Source: an uncultured Clostridium sp.
GTDB lineage: Bacteria > Bacillota > Clostridia > Lachnospirales > Lachnospiraceae
Length of the DNA: 36,829 nt
Direction of reading: 5' to 3'
NCBI GenBank assembly: GCA_900540335.1
Contig: UQFC01000017.1
Location: forward strand, 1-36,829
Shown here piece after piece: positions 23,753 through 31,962 of this stretch (its first letter is position 1; each line of letters starts with the position of its first letter). The translations under genes were made by a program, and so were the position numbers. The notes beneath the pieces are model-generated. The model was not told the origin of the DNA. It ran no database searches and was given only the letters and a program-made list of their open reading frames with translations.

Positions 23753-24709
23753 ATGAAGATTTTACAGACTGTGAAAAAAATTCCCGGAGGTCTTATGGTT
23801 GTTCCGCTTCTTTTGGGCGCCATTGTCAATACCTTCTTTGGCGGAACCATATGGACCATGTTTGACGGAACCTTTACCACTTATCTGTGGAAATCCGGCG
23901 CTATGCCGATTCTGGCCGTATTTATCTTCTGTAACGCTACTACCATTAACTTTAAAAAAGCCGGCGTAACCGTTTATAAAGGCGTTGTTATCACAGCCGT
24001 AAAAGTAGGACTTGGAATCATTATCGGCCTGATCTGCGGCAATCTGTTTGGAGAAGCCGGTTTCCTGGGTCTGTCCACTCTGGCAATCGTCGGCGCTCTG
24101 GCCAACTCTAACGGCGGCCTCTATGCTGCTCTGGCCGGAGAATACGGAGATGCAACTGACGTAGGTGCTGTTTCCATTCTGTCCATTAACGACGGCCCCT
24201 TCTTTACCATGGTGGCTCTGGGCGCTGCAGGCGTTGCAAAGATCCCGATGTCCATTCTGGTAGGCTGTATCATTCCTGTTATTGTGGGCTGTATCCTTGG
24301 AAATCTGGATGAGGATATTCGGAAATTCTGCGAGCCTGGCGCTTCCATGCTGATTCCCTTCTTCGCTTTCCCGCTGGGAGCAGGCTTAAATATCATGAAC
24401 CTGTTAAAGGCAGGCGCACCTGGAATCCTTCTGGGTGTTGCATGTACTCTGCTTACCGGTATCGGCGGTTATCTGGTATACAAGCTCCTCCACATGAATC
24501 GCCCGGAGGTAGGCGGCGCTATCGGAACCACCGCAGGCAATGCAGCAGCAACTCCCGCTTCTGTTGCTGCAGTTGACGCAACCCTTCTGGCAGTTGCTGA
24601 AGCCGCAACCGCTCAGATCACCGCAGCAATTATTGTAACTGCAATCTGCTGTCCGCTTCTGGTTTCCTGGCTCCATAAATTCGAAGAGAAGAAAAGAGCT
24701 GCAAAATAA
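23753..24709 (+). CDS. kdgT: KdgT-family sugar-acid permease
   Basis: A 318-residue membrane protein of the 2-keto-3-deoxygluconate permease family with about ten hydrophobic segments. Family features include GGLMVVPLLLGAIVNTF near the start, ANSNGGLYAALAGEYGD (about 124-140), and AIGTTAGNAAATPA (about 258-271). It would import a sugar acid by proton symport. AAGGGGG precedes the ATG. In this operon the natural substrate may be a four-carbon acid rather than ketodeoxygluconate. Confidence 0.9.
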   Translation: MKILQTVKKIPGGLMVVPLLLGAIVNTFFGGTIWTMFDGTFTTYLWKSGAMPILAVFIFCNATTINFKKAGVTVYKGVVITAVKVGLGIIIGLICGNLFGEAGFLGLSTLAIVGALANSNGGLYAALAGEYGDATDVGAVSILSINDGPFFTMVALGAAGVAKIPMSILVGCIIPVIVGCILGNLDEDIRKFCEPGASMLIPFFAFPLGAGLNIMNLLKAGAPGILLGVACTLLTGIGGYLVYKLLHMNRPEVGGAIGTTAGNAAATPASVAAVDATLLAVAEAATAQITAAIIVTAICCPLLVSWLHKFEEKKRAAK

Positions 24710-24746
24710 CCGGAATCCGGAATGTATTTCTCTGTGAACCAAAACC

Positions 24747-24778
24747 AGCCGGAACAGTACCTATTTACTGCTCCGGCT
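24747..24778 (+). other. Intergenic hairpin between kdgT and pdxA
   Basis: A 13-bp stem with one mismatch (24747-24759 with 24766-24778, AGCCGGAACAGTA) and a 6-base loop. There is no T tract after it, so it is more likely an mRNA-stabilising or partial-stop element than a full terminator. Confidence 0.5.
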
Positions 24779-24809
24779 GTGCGTATTTCAGGAAAGGAAT
24801 GAAACTCTT

Positions 24810-25844
24810 ATGAACAATAAAAAAATCATTGGAATTACTATGGGGGATCCGGCCAGCATAGGACCGGAAATTACTGTGAAAGCCTTTGCCGATCCATCTC
24901 TGTACCAGCTTTGCCGTCCTCTTGTTGTAGGTGACGCCGGCGTGATGGAAGCCGCTCTTCCGATTGCAGGTCACGAAGAATTGCGGATTCATCGGATTCA
25001 GAATGTCTCTGACGCACTCTTTGCCTTTGGAACCATTGATGTTCTGGATATGGGACTGATTGACGTTTCCCGCCTTCAGAGAGGACAGGTATCTGCGGAA
25101 TGTGGAGACGCTGCCTTCCGCTATGTTACCAAAGTCATTGAGCTGGCCATGGCGGGAGAAATTGATGCCACTGTTACAAATGCCTTCAACAAAGAAGCCG
25201 TCAATCTGGCCGGACATCATTATTCCGGACATACAGAAATCTATGCGGAGCTGACAGGAACTAAAAACTACACCATGATGCTGGCCCATGAAAACCTCCG
25301 CGTAGTTCATGTTTCTACTCATGTTTCCCTCCGTGAGGCCTGCGATCGGGTGAAAAAGCAGAGGGTTCTCGATGTTATCCGCATTGCTGATCAGGCCTGC
25401 CGTGATCTGGGCATAGAAAAGCCCCGCATCGGAGTGGCCGGATTAAACCCGCACAGCGGTGAGCACGGCCTGTTTGGACGTGAGGAAATTGACGAAATTA
25501 TTCCCGCAATTGAAGCAGCTCAGGCAGAGGGCATCTGCGCAGACGGACCTGTTCCTCCGGATACGGTATTTTCCAAGGCCCGCGGCGGCTGGTATGATAT
25601 TGTCGTAGCCATGTATCACGATCAGGGACATATTCCCTTAAAGGTCGTAGGCTTTGTCTACAACCACGACAAAAAAGCCTGGGACGCCGTAGCCGGCGTA
25701 AACATTACCCTGGGACTTCCTATTATCCGGGTATCGGTCGATCATGGCACAGCCTTCGATCAGGCTGGAACCGGAACCGCCAGTGAACTGAGCCTGCGCA
25801 ACTCCATCGAGTATGCTGTAATGTTTGCGGAAAATCGGAAATAG
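24810..25844 (+). CDS. pdxA2: PdxA-family 4-phospho-sugar-acid dehydrogenase
   Basis: A 344-residue PdxA-family NAD-dependent dehydrogenase. It has ITMGDPASIGPEI at the start, GHTEIYAELTG (about 142-152), a metal-binding histidine in HVSTHVSLREA, NPHSGEHGLFGREE (about 214-227) and MYHDQGHIPLKV (about 270-281). PdxA proper acts on 4-phosphohydroxythreonine in vitamin B6 synthesis. Paralogues beside DUF1537 kinases oxidise and decarboxylate 4-phospho-threonate or erythronate to dihydroxyacetone phosphate, which fits here. Without the kinase's product it may lack substrate in this strain. Start follows AGGAAAGGA. Confidence 0.88.
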   Translation: MNNKKIIGITMGDPASIGPEITVKAFADPSLYQLCRPLVVGDAGVMEAALPIAGHEELRIHRIQNVSDALFAFGTIDVLDMGLIDVSRLQRGQVSAECGDAAFRYVTKVIELAMAGEIDATVTNAFNKEAVNLAGHHYSGHTEIYAELTGTKNYTMMLAHENLRVVHVSTHVSLREACDRVKKQRVLDVIRIADQACRDLGIEKPRIGVAGLNPHSGEHGLFGREEIDEIIPAIEAAQAEGICADGPVPPDTVFSKARGGWYDIVVAMYHDQGHIPLKVVGFVYNHDKKAWDAVAGVNITLGLPIIRVSVDHGTAFDQAGTGTASELSLRNSIEYAVMFAENRK

Positions 25845-25933
25845 CTTTGTATATTTTCCACATAGAAACAGGAAAATCCGCCAAAAAATATACAAAACCG
25901 TGAAATTGTGCTGTGAACCATAGAAAAGTCTTC

Positions 25934-25963
25934 TTGTAGAAGGAGCGCTTACAATGATATGCT
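25934..25963 (+). promoter_or_regulatory. Promoter with cre-like site before the pectinase
   Basis: TTGTAG (25934-25939) and TATGCT (25958-25963) with an 18-base spacer form a plausible promoter. On the opposite strand the spacer reads TGTAAGCGCTCCTT, matching 12 of 14 positions of the CcpA catabolite-response consensus. Confidence 0.45.
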
Positions 25964-25976
25964 AAGCTTATCAAAT

Positions 25977-25995
25977 GAATAAAGCGCGCGTATTC
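25977..25995. promoter_or_regulatory. Inverted repeat, possible LacI-type operator
   Basis: GAATA and TATTC flank a GCGCGC-centred core, 27 bases before the pectinase start and after its predicted -10. CG-centred dyads are typical LacI-family targets; a LacI gene lies 8.5 kb away in this window. Confidence 0.35.
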
Positions 25996-26021
25996 AAAAT
26001 AATTAAGAAGGGAAGACAGTT

Positions 26022-28376
26022 ATGAAAAAAGTAATCAGTTTATCTATGGCAGCAGTCATGACTGTAAGTATGGCTGGATGTGGCAATAATCAAACCACAC
26101 AGGAAAGCACCGTTTCCGAATCTGCAGCAACAACAGCAGAAACTGAAGCAGAAACTACGGCTGCAGAAACCTCTCCATTTGAAGAAAGCAGCAGCGAAAC
26201 GCTTTCCTGGGATATGGCAGAGGAAATCCTCACTCATATCAGTGATCCGGAATTTCCTGACTATGAAGTAAGTGTTCTGGATTATGGTGCTGTTCCTGGA
26301 GATGGAAAACTGGATACCGCCGCCATTCAAAGCGCCATTGATGAAGTAAGCACCAAGGGCGGCGGAAAGGTAAGCATTCCCGCTGGAGATTACGACACCG
26401 GAGCCATTACTTTAAAAAGCAATGTAAATCTTTGCCTGGAAGAAGAAGATACGATTCTCAAATTTACCAGGGACATTACCCATGAAAACTATCCTCTGGT
26501 ATTTGCACACTATGAAGGTTCCAAGCTGTATAACTGGAGTCCGTTTATCTATGCTTATCAGCAGGAAAACATTGCCGTAACCGGAAAAGGAACTCTGGAC
26601 GGACAGGCAGACAAGGATACCTGGTGGAACTGGAGCCGAAAATACAATGAAGACGGCACCACATCTAACCCATCCTCTGCAGATGCAAAGCTTCTGCGTA
26701 AGATGACCGATGATGGTGTTCCGGCAGAGGAACGAGTTTTCGGTGAGGGTCATTTCCTCCGTCCCAACTTCTATCAGCCCATTGAATGTGAAAATGTACT
26801 GATTGAAGGCGTTACCATTTTAAACTCCCCCATGTGGGAATTAAATCCTGTTCTTTGCACCAATTTTACCGCCAGAGGTGTTCATATTGACACCCACGGT
26901 TACAACAATGACGGCTGTGATCCGGAAAACTGCAATTATGTGCTTATTGAAGACTGTTACTTTAATACCGGTGATGACTGTATCGCAGTAAAGGCCGGAC
27001 GAAATCGGGACGGACGTGAACTTGGTGAGGCCGGCTTCCCAACTCAGAACCTGATTATCCGCAATAACATCTTTGCTGACGGCCATGGCGGCATTGCCTG
27101 CGGCAGTGAGATGAGTGGCGGCATTAAAAATCTCTTCGCTGATAACAATACCTTTGACAGCCCCAACTTAAACTATGCACTGCGTTTTAAAACCAATGCG
27201 CAGCGCGGAGGCGCCATTGAAAACGTATACCTTCGCAACTCTAAGGTAAAATCCGTAGGAAATGCCGTTGTACATGCGACCATGCTTTACGATGTAGGAC
27301 GCGACGGTGACTATCTGCCTCAGTTTAAAAATATCACGATTGAAAACCTGACCAGCAGCGGCGGTGAGTATGGTATTTTCATGGAAGCCTTTGACGAGGT
27401 TCCGATTACCGGACTTGTTCTGAAAAATGTGGATATCACCAATGTAGGTACTGATATCCGTGCACTGAACTGGGAAGATCCGATTTTGGAAAATGTCTCC
27501 ATCAATGGAAAGAGTTATCCCAGACCGGTAGAAACTAAGATGATCGGTACTCCAGTTCCAGGCGAAAAAATCGAAGGCAGCTCCGTTCTTCTTGGCGGTG
27601 ACAGCTCTGAACTGACCTATGAATGGAAAATGGCTGACGCTGTTGACGGATCCTACGAAACTGTTGGAACAGACAAAACATTTTCCGTTCCTGCTGATGC
27701 CGCCGGCAAATACCTGACTCTGACAGCAGCAGACAAAAAAGGGAATACTCAGACCAGCATGGCTTACAAAATTTTGAAAGAGAAAAAGGCCGCTGGTGTT
27801 ACAGATGATGAGGAAGTGATCCGCGCAGCTGTAAAAGGCTATATTGATGAAGATGAGGTTCTTGATCTGAACCGGGAAATCACCAACCGCGACTGTGCAA
27901 AGCTGCTTGGCAAGCTGTGGGGTCTGACTGCTCCCAAGGAGACAGTTGTCATCTCTGATGTTCCAGAATCTGACCCGGATTACGGTGTAATTGCAGCAGT
28001 TGTTGAAGCTGAAATGATGAACTTAAAGGATCCCAACGCTACAGGTGCCCAGGGTACCCTTTACAATGCCGGCGTCACTCAGGATGAGGCCGCAAAGAGA
28101 ACCGCTTTCCTCCCGGACGCTTCCATCAACCGCGACGAAATGGGCTACATTGCCCTGCTCTCCTGCGGCGTTCCTTACAACGAAACGCTGGGAACAGAAC
28201 CAAAATTTGATGATGCGGCAGAGATCGATTCCGCATACGAGGATAACGTCGGCGCCAGCCAGTATTTGGGTTTCGTAGAAGCAAAGGAAGGAAATAAATA
28301 CATGCCTAAGGACAAGACTACACTGGGCGAATTAATCCACATTGTAACCCGCATTTCTGATTTTGCCAACAAATAA
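26022..28376 (+). CDS. GH28 pectinase lipoprotein with Ig-like and SLH-like regions
   Basis: A 784-residue surface enzyme. A lipoprotein signal ends at Cys20 (SMAGC), followed by a Thr/Glu-rich linker to about 65. The catalytic domain is glycoside hydrolase 28: VLDYGAVPGDGKLDTAAIQ opens the beta-helix, and the active site shows Asp297 (NNDGCDPENC), Asp318-Asp319 (TGDDC), His355 (GHGG) and RFK near residue 391. It would hydrolyse galacturonosyl links in pectin; the NNDGCDPENC form is common in exo-acting members. After about 510 comes an Ig-like segment (TYEWKMADAVDGSYETV), then two SLH-like stretches (INRDEMGYIALLSC ... NVGASQYLGFV). AAGAAGGG precedes the ATG. Confidence 0.86.
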   Translation: MKKVISLSMAAVMTVSMAGCGNNQTTQESTVSESAATTAETEAETTAAETSPFEESSSETLSWDMAEEILTHISDPEFPDYEVSVLDYGAVPGDGKLDTAAIQSAIDEVSTKGGGKVSIPAGDYDTGAITLKSNVNLCLEEEDTILKFTRDITHENYPLVFAHYEGSKLYNWSPFIYAYQQENIAVTGKGTLDGQADKDTWWNWSRKYNEDGTTSNPSSADAKLLRKMTDDGVPAEERVFGEGHFLRPNFYQPIECENVLIEGVTILNSPMWELNPVLCTNFTARGVHIDTHGYNNDGCDPENCNYVLIEDCYFNTGDDCIAVKAGRNRDGRELGEAGFPTQNLIIRNNIFADGHGGIACGSEMSGGIKNLFADNNTFDSPNLNYALRFKTNAQRGGAIENVYLRNSKVKSVGNAVVHATMLYDVGRDGDYLPQFKNITIENLTSSGGEYGIFMEAFDEVPITGLVLKNVDITNVGTDIRALNWEDPILENVSINGKSYPRPVETKMIGTPVPGEKIEGSSVLLGGDSSELTYEWKMADAVDGSYETVGTDKTFSVPADAAGKYLTLTAADKKGNTQTSMAYKILKEKKAAGVTDDEEVIRAAVKGYIDEDEVLDLNREITNRDCAKLLGKLWGLTAPKETVVISDVPESDPDYGVIAAVVEAEMMNLKDPNATGAQGTLYNAGVTQDEAAKRTAFLPDASINRDEMGYIALLSCGVPYNETLGTEPKFDDAAEIDSAYEDNVGASQYLGFVEAKEGNKYMPKDKTTLGELIHIVTRISDFANK

Positions 28377-28392
28377 ATTTCTCCTTTTACTG

Positions 28393-28424
28393 CAGGGCCC
28401 GAAGACCTTTGTCTCCGGGCCCTG
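28393..28424 (+). terminator. Hairpin after the pectinase gene
   Basis: CAGGGCCCG pairs exactly with CGGGCCCTG (28393-28401, 28416-28424), with inner GAC/GTC pairs. The stem is strong but no T tract follows, so termination may be partial, leaving some read-through to the kinase gene. Confidence 0.5.
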
Positions 28425-28497
28425 TGTGACTCTCCGTCTGGCAGAAGCATGCTTTCTATGCTATAATAACCTCAGACTGCAAAGGAGAACTTTAATT

Positions 28498-30024
28498 ATG
28501 AACCATATAAAAACAATCCGCCAGCATTTATCCTCTGTTAAGGTACGTGTTCTGATTTTCCTGTGTTTTATGAGCGCTCTGTTTGTATTTTCCAATGTAT
28601 ATTCCATTTATCATGGCCTCCGTTCCGAACAGCAGTTTAACCGAGTGCTGACAAAATATTACTCCATTAATCAGTTTATGACTGTCTTTTCTGACAGTCC
28701 TGTTCTATTTGAAGAATATATTGAAGACAAATCTGAAGAAAACTGGATGCGCTTTATCAACAATGAGCTCCATGTTCAAAATGCCTTGCGGAAAATGACA
28801 CAAGAAGCAGATGGTATGTCTCTGGAAAGCTTTCTGCTGATGCAGTCTGTTAAAAATACCTATCTGAACTACTATTCCATTGCCAGAAATGGACTTCCTG
28901 CCAACCATGAAATCCGCCAGCTGATTCTCATGAAACAAGCTGCTTCCCAGATTGAAACCTATACTGCAGAGCTTCTCCAGGACAGCCTTACCTTTGGTAC
29001 TGATGTTCACCGGGAAATGCAGCGCCGCATGAATCAGGAACAAAAAATTTCCATGATTCTCGTAGCTGTGGTTTTTGCTGTTTCTGCTCTTTGTCTGACC
29101 TATATGAAACAGAGGATCCTAGATCCCCTAAATCGACTTTCTGAAACAGTAGAGGAAATTGCAAAAGAGAATTTTCAGGCAGACGATCTTCCGACAGGAC
29201 GAAAGGATGAAATCGGTAACTTAAATCTGGCAGTTAACCGGATGAAGCTGGCTATGCGTGATACCATTGGCGCACTGAAAGAAAAGCAGGCTCTGACTCA
29301 AAAAGTCCATACTCAGGAATTGGCTCTGATCAACCGTCAGAAAATGCTGGAAAAAGCCAGATTTTCCCTTCTTCAGTCCCAAATCAATCCCCACTTTCTT
29401 TTTAATACTTTAAATGTTATTGCCGGAGCAGCCGCTCAGGAACAGGCCAGAGACACCGGCGAGCTCATCCGCAGTCTTTCTGATTTTTTTCGCTATACCC
29501 TAGAAAACAAACAGGAACGGGTTCTTCTATCCCAAGAACTGCAGATGACAGGACGTTTTATGTATATTCAGCGAAAACGCTTCGGCAAACGGCTTCTGTA
29601 CCGTTTGCGGGTAAATGTCGAGCCGGATCACTACCGCCTACCGCCCTTTACTCTCCAGCCACTCATTGAAAACAGCATCCGTCACGGAGTTCTTGTCAAG
29701 GAATCCGGCGGTTCAGTAGGCATTCATATCCGAGAAAGCGGAGGAGATCTGGTTATCCATGTACTGGATAACGGCGTTGGAATGGAAAAGGAACAGGTTT
29801 CCGCGCTGCAGGCTGCAGCCTCCCAGACACCTCTGAATACAGAAACTGCTGCCAGCAAATTCAGTTCTGCTGTCAGCTTTGGAAGCACGGGGCTAGGCGT
29901 CTGCAATGTTTTTGAACGGCTTCACCTGAGTTTCCCCAACAGCCGTATGCGTATTTACAGCAAACCCGGTTCTGGTACCTGTATCGAAATCAGACTTTCT
30001 CTGGAGGAATGCAAAGATGTTTAA
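28498..30024 (+). CDS. Sensor histidine kinase, YesM/LytS type
   Basis: A 508-residue membrane sensor kinase. It has a membrane segment at about 17-36, an extracellular region of about 150 residues, a second segment near 182-200, a HAMP domain (about 200-255), then the His_kinase domain with phospho-acceptor His299 in QSQINPHFLFNTLN, and a HATPase with PLIENSIRHG, DNGVGM and GSTGLGVCNVFERL. The ATG at 28498 with AAAGGAG upstream is chosen; an upstream extension overlaps the hairpin. It overlaps the response regulator by 8 bases. YesMN-type systems usually sense sugars or oligosaccharides and control their uptake genes. Confidence 0.93.
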   Translation: MNHIKTIRQHLSSVKVRVLIFLCFMSALFVFSNVYSIYHGLRSEQQFNRVLTKYYSINQFMTVFSDSPVLFEEYIEDKSEENWMRFINNELHVQNALRKMTQEADGMSLESFLLMQSVKNTYLNYYSIARNGLPANHEIRQLILMKQAASQIETYTAELLQDSLTFGTDVHREMQRRMNQEQKISMILVAVVFAVSALCLTYMKQRILDPLNRLSETVEEIAKENFQADDLPTGRKDEIGNLNLAVNRMKLAMRDTIGALKEKQALTQKVHTQELALINRQKMLEKARFSLLQSQINPHFLFNTLNVIAGAAAQEQARDTGELIRSLSDFFRYTLENKQERVLLSQELQMTGRFMYIQRKRFGKRLLYRLRVNVEPDHYRLPPFTLQPLIENSIRHGVLVKESGGSVGIHIRESGGDLVIHVLDNGVGMEKEQVSALQAAASQTPLNTETAASKFSSAVSFGSTGLGVCNVFERLHLSFPNSRMRIYSKPGSGTCIEIRLSLEECKDV

Positions 30025-30814
30025 AATACTGATTGCAGATGATGAGGAACTGTCCCGTTCCGTAATTCGCTGTATTCTGGAATATTATTTCAAAGGAAAA
30101 TTTCTTTTATTTGAGGCATCCAACGGCCGGGAAGCCGTATGTCTTGCCCTGGGAGAGCGGATTGATGTCGCTTTTCTTGACATTGAAATGCCCGTTATGG
30201 ACGGACTGACTGCAGGATGGGAAATCAAGCAGCAGTTTCCCTCCTGCAGCGTCATATTTCTGACCGCTTACGCTCAGTTCAGCTATGCCAAACAAGCCAT
30301 TTCCATGGGCGCTGCAGAATATCTGGTAAAGCCTGCTGGAGAACGTGAGGTTGCAGAAATCATTACACGGGAAATGCAGCGACATTACGCCAGTCACAGC
30401 CCGGAGACGGCTCTGACTCCCGCCCTTCCTAGAGCGTCCTCAACAGCTCTGCCAGCTGAGCCCAACAGTCCGGCTGGACAGGGCCGAGCTGCTAAAATCG
30501 CTGCCGAGGTTCGTCAGTTGATTGACACACAATACCGTCAGGAATTATCTGTGGAGGAAATGGCTGACCGCTATCAGCTTTCTGTCAACCATTTCAACAA
30601 AATATTCAAAGATTTTAACGGAATGCCCTTTCGAGAATATTTAATCAATGTGCGGGTAGAAAAAGCCAAGGAGTATCTGGGCAATCCCCAGATGAATATA
30701 CGCGAGGTTGGAACTCTGGTTGGCTATATTAATCCCAACTATTTTTCCAGAATTTTCAAAAAGAAAACAGGGTTTACCCCCATTGAATACCGCAATCAGC
30801 TGTTCTTTATGTAA
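30017..30814 (+). CDS. Response regulator with AraC-type output, YesN-like
   Basis: A 265-residue regulator. The receiver domain (1-120) has acidic pocket DDEE near residue 9, phospho-acceptor Asp55 in FLDIEMPVMDG, and Lys in LVKPAGE (about 104). The AraC DNA-binding region (about 165-262) ends with VGYINPNYFSRIFKKKTGFTPIEYRNQ. It is the partner of the kinase it overlaps. Likely targets are the pectinase and transport genes, but only proximity supports that. Confidence 0.93.
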   Translation: MFKILIADDEELSRSVIRCILEYYFKGKFLLFEASNGREAVCLALGERIDVAFLDIEMPVMDGLTAGWEIKQQFPSCSVIFLTAYAQFSYAKQAISMGAAEYLVKPAGEREVAEIITREMQRHYASHSPETALTPALPRASSTALPAEPNSPAGQGRAAKIAAEVRQLIDTQYRQELSVEEMADRYQLSVNHFNKIFKDFNGMPFREYLINVRVEKAKEYLGNPQMNIREVGTLVGYINPNYFSRIFKKKTGFTPIEYRNQLFFM

Positions 30815-30828
30815 AACGGAGGAATATT

Positions 30829-31920
30829 ATGGACAAAAAAAGAACTCGCCGCAGATTGACAGGACTGGTTGTTCTGCTTCTTGTTCTGGCTTCTACTGGA
30901 AGTTTCTTTTCTGCGCTTCAGAAGAAAAAAGCTGCAGAAGACAGTACCGCATCTGTTATTTCTGGCATCCAGACTGATTTTCTCACAGAACCTATGAAGC
31001 GAGACGGACAGATTATTCTTCGTCTGGCAGACAACCAGAGAGCCGAACATCCTACGTCTGTGGCCTGCGACTATTTTGCCCGTCTGGTCGAGAAACGCAG
31101 CAACGGACGAATTCACATTATTACCTATCACTCCTCTGCTCTGGGAGATGAAAAGACTGTTCTACAGCAAATGCGTTTTGGCGGTATCGACATGGTTCGA
31201 GCCTCTGTCGCTTTAATGACTGACTACAATCCAGAGCTGACTGTGCTGGAAATGCCATATCTTTACCGAAATTCTGACCACATGTGGCAGGTTCTTGACG
31301 GCGAAATTGGAAATTATTTTCTTCAAAGTATGCGAAATAACGGCATAGAAGGCCTGTGCTGGTATGATGCCGGAGCCCGAAATTTTTATACTATGGATAA
31401 GAAAATCACGAAATTATCTGATTTGAAAGGACTTTATATCCGCGTCCAGCAAAGCGCCTTTATGATGGATCTGGTCAGTATGCTGGGGGCCAATCCCGTA
31501 GAAATGCCTTATGAAATGGTAGGAAGCCAGCTGCGGGAGCACATTATTGACGGAGCAGAAAACAACATTCCCAGCTTTGTCAGCGCCCGACATAGTTCAC
31601 TTGCCCCCTATCTGGTGCTGGACGGACACACACGAATCCCAGAAATGATTGTTATGAACCAGAAGGTTTTGGAGTCCCTGCCTTTTGAGGATCAAAAAAT
31701 CATTCGTCAGGCTGCTCTGGAATCATCCGTTTATCAGAGAGAACTTTGGAAAAAAGAAGAAGAAAAAAATTACCAGGCCTTTCAGGAGGCTGGCGGAACC
31801 ATTACAGAACTGGAAGATCTCAGCGAATTTGTGAAAAAGGTTCAGCCAATCTACGATCAATATGTTCCCCGATACGGAAACGTAATCGAGCGGATTCGTG
31901 CAGTAGGACTTACTGACTGA
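30829..31920 (+). CDS. TRAP-type (DctP-like) solute-binding protein, no permease
   Basis: A 363-residue exported or membrane-anchored DctP-family protein. One hydrophobic segment at about 10-28 has no lipobox cysteine, so it may stay as an N-terminal anchor. The family core is clear: LRLADNQRAEHPTSVACDYFARLVEKRSNGRI, LGDEKTVLQQMRFGGIDM, then GARNFYTMDKKITKLSDLKGLYIRV with the conserved arginine that binds the substrate carboxylate, and DGAENNI. GGAGG precedes the ATG. No DctQ or DctM membrane genes are adjacent; it follows the two-component genes directly and is probably their ligand-binding partner. The ligand is likely an organic or sugar acid. Confidence 0.87.
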   Translation: MDKKRTRRRLTGLVVLLLVLASTGSFFSALQKKKAAEDSTASVISGIQTDFLTEPMKRDGQIILRLADNQRAEHPTSVACDYFARLVEKRSNGRIHIITYHSSALGDEKTVLQQMRFGGIDMVRASVALMTDYNPELTVLEMPYLYRNSDHMWQVLDGEIGNYFLQSMRNNGIEGLCWYDAGARNFYTMDKKITKLSDLKGLYIRVQQSAFMMDLVSMLGANPVEMPYEMVGSQLREHIIDGAENNIPSFVSARHSSLAPYLVLDGHTRIPEMIVMNQKVLESLPFEDQKIIRQAALESSVYQRELWKKEEEKNYQAFQEAGGTITELEDLSEFVKKVQPIYDQYVPRYGNVIERIRAVGLTD

Positions 31921-31962
31921 ATCCGCTCGAAAGAGCATGGGGGTATTCATACTGCCCCTGTA

